This document shows, in pieces, positions 1 through 6,851 of a stretch of DNA of 37,680 nucleotides. The stretch covers positions 1 through 37,680 of the forward strand of contig JAFGPI010000210.1 of the NCBI GenBank assembly GCA_016926065.1, written 5' to 3'. The notes beneath the pieces are model-generated. The model made no database searches, had not been told where the DNA came from, and saw only the letters and a program-made list of their open reading frames with translations. The stretch comes from Candidatus Krumholzibacteriota bacterium. Lineage in GTDB: Bacteria; Krumholzibacteriota; Krumholzibacteriia; Krumholzibacteriales; Krumholzibacteriaceae. The translations under genes and the position numbers were made by a program. Each line of letters begins with the position of its first letter. Within the stretch, counting starts at the first letter, position 1.

Positions 1-364
1 CACTCTGGGGTAAAAAATTAAAAGGGTAGGATCTTTTCCTCCTCACGCCGATCCCCTCTTCCCCCCACCGGTTTGCAACCGACTTCCGGTTCACTTTCTA
101 TCTAGCAGATATGGTCCACCCGGTCAAAGAAAAACGGCGGACCCGCGGCAGCTCTCCCCGGGGGAGGGATCTTTCCCCCGTGACCGGGAAGGTCCCGCTG
201 GTTCATATCAATTGTAAAGCCTTTGCGGATAGGGCGGGCGCCGGGGATGGGGAAAGGGACCGCCGGGGGAAGATATTATCGTCTGCGCTTCACTCCACCC
301 CTCCTCCCTTTCCCGTTTTCTTCCCCGGCGGTCCCCTGCCTGAGGCAATATTCCTATGGTTGCC
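1..364. other. Intergenic stretch at the window edge, no gene seen
   Basis: No convincing gene is seen on either strand. Open frames here are low-complexity (Pro, Gly and Arg rich) and run antisense into the 3' end of the metallopeptidase gene. The only structure I can point to is a pair of inverted arms at 256-268 and 323-335, which would lie downstream of the metallopeptidase gene on its transcript. Confidence 0.6.
256..335. repeat. Inverted repeat downstream of the BlaR1-like gene
   Basis: Thirteen bases at 256-268 (gggaccgccgggg) are the exact reverse complement of 323-335, with about 54 bases between the arms. It lies just past the end of the minus-strand metallopeptidase gene. It could be a large terminator hairpin, an RNA-stability element or a binding site. 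No T-tract follows on the minus strand, so I do not call it a terminator. Confidence 0.4.
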
Positions 365-1978
365 CTATTCTTTCTGGGCCAATTTGATTTTCAGCTTCTT
401 AAGCCTCTCCTCCCCTCCCTTGTTATCCGGGTTCAGCTCCAAGGAATGGGCGTAGTTTTCGGCCGCCTCCTCGTACTCGCCGGCCGCCATGTAGGCCTCT
501 CCCAGGCTGTCATAGACGTTCCAGGAATCGGGATATTCCTTGACGTTGAGCTTGAAAACCAGGATTGATTCATCGAACTTCTCGGCGTGCAGTAATATAT
601 ATCCCAGGGTGTTGAATTCGCTTTCCTTGAAGTAATATTCGCCCTCGCTTTGTTTCAGCTTCTGGAACATGGCGTATCCCGCCTTGGTTCCTTTTTTCTT
701 GATGGTCAGGCCAACCATGCGAGCCGCTGAATTCTCGTTCTGCATTATCTTATCCCAGCTTTGCTGCACTTTTTCCTGGGCGGAATATTTCCCTTGCACT
801 TTCTTCTGCTTTAATTCGGCTTCGTACTGGGCCTTTTTCTCCTTTTCCTTGGTTAATTTTTCTTGCTTTGCCTTCTCTTTTTGCTGTTCACCGGCTTGGG
901 TGTTCCATATTCCGGAAGTGGAAAGAGGCAGTATTAAAGCCAAAGCGATAATCCCCGCCAGCATCGCCGCACGGCGGCTTCCCCTCTTCCTGTCGATCTT
1001 TGGATCTAGAATAGACATTAGCCTCTCCTTCAGGTTAGAACCTTGTGAAATCGTAACCAATTGCCATGCCGGGCAGGAGTTGGTACCCAGGTCCGCCGCG
1101 ATATTCATCAGCAGTTCCGCGTAATCGGATGGTTTGGCCCCGGTTCCCAGCACCGCGTTGTCGCAATCCCTTTCCCGCTCGATGCGCAATTGCTTTATCG
1201 CGTACCAAACCACCGGATTGAACCAGTAAACCGCAATAACCAGGGAGGTCAGCGCTTCAATCAGGCTGTCCCACCTTTGAATATGCGCCAGTTCATGGGA
1301 TAGGACCAACCGACGGCGGATTTCGGGCCATTTCCCCGCGGAGGCGGGAAGTACCACTTCCGGCTGAACCATACCACAGGTAATGGCCGCTTTGATCCGC
1401 CCCGATTGCACAAGCTTTACCTTGCGGTTCAGTTTCATCTGGGCGGAAATACTGCGCAGCAGCCGCTCCCAGGTTGCGTCCACCGGCCGGGCCGTTTTGA
1501 CGATGCGCTTCAATTGCGTCCGGGAGACATATAACCACCCCGCGCAAAGGACGAATCCCGCGCACCACAAGATGAATACCCAGGCCGTAAGGGGTAGTGC
1601 GGACAGCATCCGGAAAAGGGATAAATCCCCACCGTTTTTGCCGGCGGCCCCCTCCGCTCCCGGCTGCCCGGCAGCGATTCCTTCTTTTACTATCGTATCA
1701 TCCGAATGGTATGACAGTCGCGCCTCCGTCCCCAACCGCGGAATAAGGGGCAATTGCCAGACCGGAGTAAACCAGGAAAAGACCGGGAGGATGATCAATC
1801 CTCCCAGGACGCATATCCAGATGATATTACGGATATAGGCGGATGAACGACGGAGCAGAAGGGTTATCATTCCGGCTAGAGCGCAGAGCAGGGTTCCCTT
1901 GATGGAAAGGTCGACAATCAACTTCAGCAAGGGATCCCAGGATACATTCGCCAGAAAAGCATGCATGGATGCAATCAT
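365..1978 (-). CDS. BlaR1/MecR1-type M56 membrane metallopeptidase with C-terminal coiled coil and TPR
   Basis: This is a 537-residue zinc metalloprotease of the M56 family, which in known systems cleaves the partner repressor after a signal. Membrane segments are likely near residues 21-42, 52-70, 130-150, 240-260 and 338-352. The zinc motif HELAH is at 228-232, followed by the ERERDCDNAVL region near 267-277 that usually carries the third ligand. After the last membrane segment the chain is a Lys/Glu-rich coiled coil (about 365-410) and then TPR-like helices (about 450-517, including SLGEAYMAAGEYEEAAENYA). No SxxK penicillin-binding domain is seen, so the signal is unlikely to be a beta-lactam. 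A strong AAGGAGGGGAG ribosome binding site lies in the 3' end of blaI, two bases upstream, so the pair is translationally coupled. Family call is firm; the signal is unknown. Confidence 0.88.
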   Translation of the reverse strand: MIASMHAFLANVSWDPLLKLIVDLSIKGTLLCALAGMITLLLRRSSAYIRNIIWICVLGGLIILPVFSWFTPVWQLPLIPRLGTEARLSYHSDDTIVKEGIAAGQPGAEGAAGKNGGDLSLFRMLSALPLTAWVFILWCAGFVLCAGWLYVSRTQLKRIVKTARPVDATWERLLRSISAQMKLNRKVKLVQSGRIKAAITCGMVQPEVVLPASAGKWPEIRRRLVLSHELAHIQRWDSLIEALTSLVIAVYWFNPVVWYAIKQLRIERERDCDNAVLGTGAKPSDYAELLMNIAADLGTNSCPAWQLVTISQGSNLKERLMSILDPKIDRKRGSRRAAMLAGIIALALILPLSTSGIWNTQAGEQQKEKAKQEKLTKEKEKKAQYEAELKQKKVQGKYSAQEKVQQSWDKIMQNENSAARMVGLTIKKKGTKAGYAMFQKLKQSEGEYYFKESEFNTLGYILLHAEKFDESILVFKLNVKEYPDSWNVYDSLGEAYMAAGEYEEAAENYAHSLELNPDNKGGEERLKKLKIKLAQKE

Positions 1979-1980
1979 TC

Positions 1981-2373
1981 TTATCTCCCCTCCTTTCTGG
2001 TTTTACCGATCACATCTAGAATCATCTTCACTTCCCGCTCCGACAGTGTGGCTTCGGATTTTTTCAGAATAGCGATAGCCGCGCTGGCTTCGGCCCCCTT
2101 GAAGAACGTCTCCATCACGTGATCCAAGGCGCTTCTCCGGGCCTTGGAAAGAGGGATGGTGGGACTGTAGATATAAGTTCCCTTTTCCCTCCGGTGAGAG
2201 AGGTAGCCCTTTTCCTCCAGCACGCTGAGCATAGTCCGCACGGTGGCGTTGACGGTCTTGCCGGGAAGATTGTCCATCACCTCCACGGCGGTTGCCTCTC
2301 CGAGCTGGTATATGACTTCCATTATCTGCCGTTCCCTCCGGGTAAGTTCTTTAATTTCAGGTTCTTTTGCCAT
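1981..2373 (-). CDS. BlaI/MecI/CopY-family winged-helix repressor
   Basis: This 130-residue protein has the BlaI layout. A winged helix at about residues 8-80 includes LTRRERQIMEVIYQLGEATAVEVMD and the wing segment GYLSHRREKGTYIYSP, and a C-terminal dimerisation and cleavage region follows (TFFKGAEASAAIAILKKSEATLSEREVKMILDVI). BlaI-type repressors bind palindromic operators as dimers and are inactivated by proteolysis by the M56 partner encoded directly downstream. The ATG at 2373 is preceded by a GGGGG ribosome binding site. It probably represses its own two-gene operon; the target beyond this locus is unknown. Confidence 0.9.
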   Translation of the reverse strand: MAKEPEIKELTRRERQIMEVIYQLGEATAVEVMDNLPGKTVNATVRTMLSVLEEKGYLSHRREKGTYIYSPTIPLSKARRSALDHVMETFFKGAEASAAIAILKKSEATLSEREVKMILDVIGKTRKEGR

Positions 2374-2453
2374 GGATTACCCCCTGGTTGGAACCCGCGC
2401 CGGGGAAAATAATCGTTTCGTACGATGCTCCCCGGTCCCGGTTTGTATGCGTA

Positions 2454-2499
2454 TTTTCTAACATGTGTAAAAATTAACATTATTTTCCGGGGCGGTCAA
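2454..2499 (-). promoter_or_regulatory. Candidate blaI promoter with ACATGT dyad at the start site
   Basis: On the minus strand a -35-like TTGACC (2494-2499) is followed after 17 bases by a weak -10-like TAATTT (2471-2476). The palindrome ACATGT (2461-2466) lies about where transcription would start, which is a typical position for a BlaI-family operator (known sites contain TACA/TGTA half-sites). A second small dyad, ATCGT-N5-ACGAT at 2412-2426, lies in the predicted leader. The spacing is good but the -10 match is poor, so this is a candidate only. Confidence 0.35.
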
Positions 2500-2554
2500 G
2501 CTAAAAATCGCGCCCGGGGAAATTTTTTTTGAGTGCTCCGGAAAACCAGGATTT

Positions 2555-3628
2555 TTATGCGTATCCGCCGCCCCCCCCTGATTCGATCACCCCGCCGCCT
2601 ATCAATCGATCCTCCTGATAGAGAACCACCGACTGTCCCGGAGTCAGGGCATACTGTGGTTCATCAAAAATCACTCTTAATTCCTCCTCGCTCCGGGAAT
2701 AACTGCAGGCGGCCGGGTGATGCCCGTAACGGATCTTTCCCCGGGCCCGGCCCTCTCTCTCCTCCGTGAAGAAATTAACCTGCCGGGCCACCAGGGAGGA
2801 GGCCTGTAGCATTTCCCTTTCTCCCACCACGATCCGGTTGCGGGCCGCGTCCAGGGATAGTACGTACAGGGGGCGGGGATGGCTTATCCCCAGTCCCCGC
2901 CTCTGCCCCACCGTGTAAAACACGATTCCCCGGTGTTCCCCCAGCAATCTCCCATCGGCGCCGACGATCTCTCCCCGCTTGGCCCTTACCTTCCGGTGGC
3001 GGAAAAATTCATCGCGCCCTCCCCGCGGAAAGAAACAGATATCCTGGCTCTCGGTTTTTCTGGATACGGGCAATCCCGCCCGGGCGGCGATCTCCCTTAC
3101 CTCTTCCTTGTATAGATCCTTCAGGGGGAAAATTATTTTCCGCAGCCTCTCCGGTTGCAGTTTATAGAGAAAGTAGGTCTGGTCCTTGCTTTTATCCCGG
3201 GGACGGACCAGGAAACAGGAGTTATCCCGGCAATCGATGGAGGCGTAATGACCGGTGGCGATCCGGTCGAATCCCGCCGCCGACAATCTGTCCATCATAA
3301 TCCGGAATTTCAGTTCCCGGTTGCACAGAATGCAGGGATTGGGGGTCCGGCCCCTCTGGTATTCCGCGATGAAAGGTTCGATTACCTTTTTCTCCATATC
3401 CTCGGCCAGACCGGTGACCAGGTGCGCTATTCCCAGCTTTTCACATACCCGGCGGGCGTCTTTGATATCCCGGGGGCTGCAACAGGTCCTCCCCCCCCGC
3501 TCCCGATTCCCCGATCCGATACACATGGTGATACCGGCGACCTCATATCCCTTTTCCCGCAGCAGAAAGGCCGCCACCGAGGAATCCACCCCTCCGCTCA
3601 TTCCGACCAGTACTTTTTTTCCGTTCAT
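2555..3628 (-). CDS. mnmA: tRNA-specific 2-thiouridylase MnmA
   Basis: MnmA activates U34 of Lys, Glu and Gln tRNAs with ATP and inserts sulfur from a persulfide relay. The 357-residue length is typical. The PP-loop GMSGGVDSSVAA is at residues 9-20. The two cysteines of the catalytic pair are visible: C102 in NPCILCNRELKF and C198 in SQDICF. A further CC pair at 49-50 precedes the DARRVCEKLGI segment typical of the family. The C-terminal beta-barrel region includes TVGQRRGLG. It is upstream of blaI on the same strand with a gap of about 180 bases and is divergent from the Spy-like gene. Assignment is firm. Confidence 0.96.
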   Translation of the reverse strand: MNGKKVLVGMSGGVDSSVAAFLLREKGYEVAGITMCIGSGNRERGGRTCCSPRDIKDARRVCEKLGIAHLVTGLAEDMEKKVIEPFIAEYQRGRTPNPCILCNRELKFRIMMDRLSAAGFDRIATGHYASIDCRDNSCFLVRPRDKSKDQTYFLYKLQPERLRKIIFPLKDLYKEEVREIAARAGLPVSRKTESQDICFFPRGGRDEFFRHRKVRAKRGEIVGADGRLLGEHRGIVFYTVGQRRGLGISHPRPLYVLSLDAARNRIVVGEREMLQASSLVARQVNFFTEEREGRARGKIRYGHHPAACSYSRSEEELRVIFDEPQYALTPGQSVVLYQEDRLIGGGVIESGGGGGYA

Positions 3629-3917
3629 GTCCTCTCCCGCCCGGTTTTCCCCGGAACCGGAATCTGCCGCCGGGGAGAAATTATGCCACCGCCAATATAT
3701 TATGACGCAGACAATTAAAACGAAAGTTTAATGTTGTGCCGACGGTCCTTTCGGATGAATCCGACGGAAGTCGCCGGAGAAAAAGGATTACCGGCGGATA
3801 GATATGCCGCCACTGAAAATATCTTATCCCTAAAGGGGCAAAAGGGATTATTATTGTAACCGGACGACCGTTCCGTCCGACGACAGAGTTGAATCTTAAC
3901 CGGAAAGGGGATTGCTG
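3629..3917. other. Divergent intergenic region between mnmA and the Spy-like gene
   Basis: This 289-base spacer must hold promoters for mnmA (minus) and the Spy-like gene (plus). I found no convincing -35/-10 pair. A short hairpin with arms cggacg (3861-3866) and cgtccg (3874-3879) lies about 40 bases before the Spy-like start. A GGAAC-type ECF -35 word occurs, but no matching -10 lies at the right distance, so no ECF promoter is called. Confidence 0.5.
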
Positions 3918-4634
3918 ATGAAGAAACTTTTAGCGGCAGGGCTGATGTTCTTGTCCTTATTTTTAGCGGCCTCCTCCGGAGCCGAAAAAAAGGACACCAC
4001 CCTGGACAATTTCGATCCGGCCAAAGTACTCCACACCCTGCAAACCCGGCTCGAGCTCTCGGAGGCACAGAGAGACACCTTGGATCGGATACTGAACGGG
4101 TATTCCCGGGAAAGAGCGCAGATCATTAAGAGATATTCCGGTTCCGATGATAACGATCAACTTTCCAAAAAGATCGAGATCCGCAGGCTCAACCGGAACG
4201 TGGAAGCCCAGGTGGAAAATATGCTCACCCCCGAGCAGCTCGATATCTACCATGGCATAAAGAGGGATCAAAAATCTGTCTCCCGAAAAAACGCCCTGGC
4301 CGAAAAAACCCATCAGGAAATCCTTAAAATCGTGGAACGTCTGCAGCTCTCCGCCGACCAGGAGGAAAAAGTGGTTCCGATCCTGATCGAAGCGAGGGAG
4401 AAAAGATTCGCTCTGATGAACGAGGCGGGTGCCGGGGAACGGCCGGGCCCGGGAATGAGAGGCCTGCGCGACCGGATGGAGGAAATCCGAAAGGAAACCG
4501 AGCAGAAACTTAAATCCATCCTCACCCAGGAGCAGTTCCAGGAGTACGAAAAGATCCTGCGGGAAGAAAGGGAAAACCGGCGCCGGCGCGGCGACGAAGG
4601 CAGGAGGGGCAGACCCGGCGCGAGGCCTTTCTGA
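3918..4634 (+). CDS. Exported Spy/CpxP-like protein with two LTxxQ-type repeats
   Basis: This 238-residue protein starts with a signal peptide (MKKLLAAGLMFLSLFLAASSGA). The mature part is almost entirely charged helix and contains four LTxxQ-like turns: LELSEAQRD, LTPEQLD, LQLSADQEE and LTQEQFQE. This is effectively two copies of the Spy/CpxP/CnrX helical unit. Spy and CpxP are periplasmic chaperones or stress sensors, and the related CnrX/ZraP fold binds metals. The tail is Arg/Gly rich. The ATG at 3918 is chosen over the TTG at 3912 because GGAAAGGGG (3902-3910) lies seven bases before it. The gene precedes an ECF sigma operon that contains another protein of the same fold, so it may be a target or a sensor of that sigma factor. 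Confidence 0.72.
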   Translation: MKKLLAAGLMFLSLFLAASSGAEKKDTTLDNFDPAKVLHTLQTRLELSEAQRDTLDRILNGYSRERAQIIKRYSGSDDNDQLSKKIEIRRLNRNVEAQVENMLTPEQLDIYHGIKRDQKSVSRKNALAEKTHQEILKIVERLQLSADQEEKVVPILIEAREKRFALMNEAGAGERPGPGMRGLRDRMEEIRKETEQKLKSILTQEQFQEYEKILREERENRRRRGDEGRRGRPGARPF

Positions 4635-4675
4635 TCCGGGCGCAAGAGGGGCGGAATAAGTATTGGCAGGAGGAC

Positions 4676-4711
4676 TGAAACGAGCGATCATAAGGAATAA
4701 TGGAGCTCGTT
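4676..4711 (+). promoter_or_regulatory. Candidate ECF-type -35 and inverted repeat before the sigma gene
   Basis: TGAAAC at 4676-4681 matches the -35 word used by many ECF sigma factors and lies about 50 bases before the sigma start. Sixteen bases further on is only a weak TAAT, so the -10 is not convincing. AACGAGC (4679-4685) and its exact reverse complement GCTCGTT (4705-4711) form an inverted repeat across the same stretch. Autoregulation would be normal for an ECF gene, but this is weak evidence. Confidence 0.25.
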
Positions 4712-4732
4712 CCCATAAGTGTAAAGAGTTAA

Positions 4733-5338
4733 ATGAAGATCAATTCATCTTCCCCCGGTGATAAGGAAATCATTCACCGGATACTTGACGGGAATATTGA
4801 CGATTTCGAACTGCTGCTGGAAAGGTACCGGGATCACGTTTTTAAGATTGTCGCCAAACGGATCCCCCCCGCCCAGATGGAGGAGATCGCTCATGAGGTA
4901 TTCGTCAGAGCCTACCGGTCACTGGCCGGGTTTCGGGGAAAAAGCCCTTTCGGCCACTGGTTGGCAAAAATCGCCATTCGCACCTGTTATGACTTTTGGC
5001 GCGACCGGTACCGCTGCCCGGAGGTCCCTATGAGTTTGCTGGACCGGGAGGGAATGGATTTCATGAATACCGTCGCGGTGACCGGCGCCAGGGCCTCTTT
5101 CCGCAAACGGGAATCCTCCCAGGCGGCTCGTGAACTGCTCGGCTTGGCCCTGAACCATCTATCCGCCGAGGACCGGACCGTTATCGAGATGATTCATCTG
5201 GAGCACTACTCGGTGAAGGAGACCGCCGCCATCCTGGGCTGGAGCAGGGCCAATGTCAAGGTCCGGGCCTTCCGGGCCCGAAAAAAACTGCGCCACCTGC
5301 TGGAGAGACTATTAACCGTGAACCGGAGGTTGGAATGA
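4733..5338 (+). CDS. ECF-type RNA polymerase sigma factor
   Basis: This 201-residue sigma-70 family protein has only regions 2 and 4. Region 2 covers about residues 25-95, with EIAHEVFVRAYRSLAGFRGK at 51-70 and the -10 recognition segment GHWLAKIAIRTCYDFWRDR. Region 4 covers about 132-190, with the helix-turn-helix LSAEDRTVIEMIHLEHYSVKETAAILGWSRANVKVRAFRARKKLR. Its stop overlaps the next start by four bases (ATGA), and that gene encodes a one-helix membrane protein, as is usual for a sigma/anti-sigma pair. It likely controls its own operon and perhaps the upstream Spy-like gene. Confidence 0.92.
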   Translation: MKINSSSPGDKEIIHRILDGNIDDFELLLERYRDHVFKIVAKRIPPAQMEEIAHEVFVRAYRSLAGFRGKSPFGHWLAKIAIRTCYDFWRDRYRCPEVPMSLLDREGMDFMNTVAVTGARASFRKRESSQAARELLGLALNHLSAEDRTVIEMIHLEHYSVKETAAILGWSRANVKVRAFRARKKLRHLLERLLTVNRRLE

Positions 5339-5655
5339 ATTCAGGTAAAGATGATCTCGAGCGGCTGGAAAAACTCCTGGCTTCCGCCTGGGAGGAAGTT
5401 CCTCCTCCCGCCATCAGCGAGAGCTGGCAGGCCGGAGTGATGACCGATATCCGCCGCTTACAGGGGGAACCGGCGGAACCGGAAAAAAACGGATACTCCG
5501 GCCGGTTGGTTTGGCGGTTTTCAGCCGCCGTCCTGGTATGCGCCCTGTTGCTGGCTTTTTACACCCTGCTGCGGGGTTTCATACCCTACGAGGACCTGGC
5601 GCTGATTTACCTAGAGGATCCGATCGGATTCATGTTTAATCCGCCATTTGTTTAG
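5335..5655 (+). CDS. Small membrane protein, putative anti-sigma factor (CnrY-like position)
   Basis: This 106-residue protein has an acidic N-terminal part (about 1-55), one membrane helix (about 58-80, with RFSAAVLVCALLLAFYTLLRG) and a short tail of about 26 residues on the far side. It lacks the HxxxCxxC zinc motif of common anti-sigma domains. The call rests on position and topology: it is translationally coupled to the ECF sigma gene and followed by a membrane-anchored Spy-like protein, matching the CnrH, CnrY, CnrX trio. The short cytoplasmic arm would bind the sigma factor. Sequence similarity to CnrY itself is not evident, so function is inferred. Confidence 0.6.
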   Translation: MNSGKDDLERLEKLLASAWEEVPPPAISESWQAGVMTDIRRLQGEPAEPEKNGYSGRLVWRFSAAVLVCALLLAFYTLLRGFIPYEDLALIYLEDPIGFMFNPPFV

Positions 5656-5676
5656 GTCAAAAGGGAGTTTCGATAG

Positions 5677-6156
5677 ATGAAAAAGATGAAAAGAAAAAAG
5701 TTATGGCTGGGGCTTTTCCTGATCTTTATCTCCGGAATGATTATCGGCATAGCCGGATCCAGTATTCTGGTCAGACGTCATTTGAAAGATTTCGTCCGCG
5801 GAGGCCCCCCCCGCTTAAACCGCATGATCATCCTCGAGGTCACCCGGGATCTGGAATTATCCGAGCCCCAATCGCGGGAAATCGAGCGGATCATGGAGGA
5901 ATCCAGGCCCTTGATGGATAAGCTGGTTTCCGCCTTCGGCGATAGCATGAGAACGCTGACCACCGCCCAGATAGACAGCATCAAGAAGGTGTTAACGGAA
6001 GAACAGAGAAAAGACGTGGATAAAAAGCTGGAAGAGGTACAGCAACGCCTATCCCGTTTAAAAGACAGGCATCCGGGAAAAAGAGAGCCGGATTGGAGAA
6101 GGGGTCACCACCCCGGAGGGCGGAAGGACCGGAGGAGCGATAGAGACAGTACTTGA
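5677..6156 (+). CDS. Membrane-anchored Spy/CnrX-like periplasmic sensor protein
   Basis: This 159-residue protein has a basic start and one N-terminal membrane helix (about residues 9-31, KLWLGLFLIFISGMIIGIAGSSILV). A helical periplasmic part follows, with LELSEPQSREIERIMEESRPLMDKL and LTEEQRKDVDKKLEEVQQRL, the paired LTxxQ turns of the heavy-metal-resistance fold. In CnrX this fold binds metal and signals through the anti-sigma protein. Candidate ligands here are H36 and three His residues in the Arg/Gly-rich tail, but the pattern differs from the classic CnrX set. It follows the anti-sigma gene by 21 bases and has an AAAAGGGAG ribosome binding site. Family call is good; the signal is unknown. 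Confidence 0.7.
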   Translation: MKKMKRKKLWLGLFLIFISGMIIGIAGSSILVRRHLKDFVRGGPPRLNRMIILEVTRDLELSEPQSREIERIMEESRPLMDKLVSAFGDSMRTLTTAQIDSIKKVLTEEQRKDVDKKLEEVQQRLSRLKDRHPGKREPDWRRGHHPGGRKDRRSDRDST

Positions 6157-6231
6157 TAAACATTCCCGGGAATAAAGGGCCCGCGGGGCATCTTCCCTTT
6201 CCAGACATATTATCAAGCATATTCCAAAAAC

Positions 6232-6256
6232 TGCCGCCGGAGGGGGCGGTGATTTT
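6232..6256 (+). terminator. Weak hairpin after the Spy/CnrX-like gene
   Basis: Arms ccgcc (6234-6238) and ggcgg (6245-6249), extendable by two G-T pairs, are followed by gattttgc. This could partly end the sigma operon before the exported-protein and polyferredoxin pair. The stem is short and the T-run has only four bases. Confidence 0.3.
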
Positions 6257-6380
6257 GCTCCAGGGGGAGGACCGGGCCCGGGAAAATTAGGGAGTAAAGC
6301 GCGAAACAACCTTGATCCGCCGGTGTAAAATAATTATCTATTTAGTACCTGAACTAGCCCTTTTCCGGAAGGAACCGAAG

Positions 6381-6851
6381 ATGCGCCTCCACTGCGAGAA
6401 AAATCGATCGACTTCTTACCCCTATCCGGGGCTTTGTTTTCCTCCGGCCGCTCCGGTCGCCGGCACCCTTTTGTGCCTGGCGATCCTTTTCCTGTTCGCC
6501 GCCAGCGCCGGGGCCTGTTCCATAAAACTGACCCTGGAAGAGGATGCCCCGGCGAATTACGCGGTGGGGGATACCCTGGTGGTGGTGAATACCATGATGT
6601 TCACCCACGGGAACTGCCTGGTGGATATCCGCGACACCCAGTATAAAACCAACGGGATCGAGATTCTGGGAGCCACCGCCTGGAAGGAGATAAAATCCAG
6701 ACCCCGGATCATGCAGAGGAAATTGAAGATTGTGCTGACCGGTGCCGCGGAAGGAGACGTCATGATCAAAGCCTACAGAATCTGCGACATCAGGGGAGGG
6801 GAAGTCAGCCTGGTACTGATACCGGCAAAGGCCCCCCAGGGAAAAGAATGA
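6381..6851 (+). CDS. Small exported protein of unknown function, coupled to the polyferredoxin
   Basis: I do not recognise this 156-residue protein. It has a long N-region and a hydrophobic signal segment (VAGTLLCLAILFLFAASAGA) ending before a cysteine. The mature part (SIKLTLEEDAPANYAVGDTL onward) is beta-rich and looks like one small Ig-like or cupredoxin-like sandwich, with three cysteines in the mature part: the first residue, HGNC and RICD. The ATG at 6381 is preferred over an upstream start at 6312 because GGAAGGA lies just before it. Its stop overlaps the polyferredoxin start by four bases, so the two products probably work together at the outer face of the inner membrane. Confidence 0.6.
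   Translation: MRLHCEKNRSTSYPYPGLCFPPAAPVAGTLLCLAILFLFAASAGACSIKLTLEEDAPANYAVGDTLVVVNTMMFTHGNCLVDIRDTQYKTNGIEILGATAWKEIKSRPRIMQRKLKIVLTGAAEGDVMIKAYRICDIRGGEVSLVLIPAKAPQGKE

Noticed and set aside
111-455. 114-codon frame at the left edge
   Set aside because: Runs antisense into the metallopeptidase gene, has no ribosome binding site, and the hydrophobic end comes from reading the TPR region backwards.
365-2373. Beta-lactam resistance sensor (classic BlaR1/BlaI)
   Set aside because: The sensor domain with the SxxK active site is absent and no beta-lactamase is nearby; the pair is a related regulator with another signal.
2487-2530. Terminator on the plus strand in the mnmA-blaI gap
   Set aside because: A hairpin followed by eight T residues is present, but no plus-strand gene precedes it, so I list it only as an observation.
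3963-4691. 242-codon open frame on the minus strand
   Set aside because: It mirrors the Spy-like gene and its residues follow the codon pattern of the other strand; no recognisable domain or ribosome binding site.
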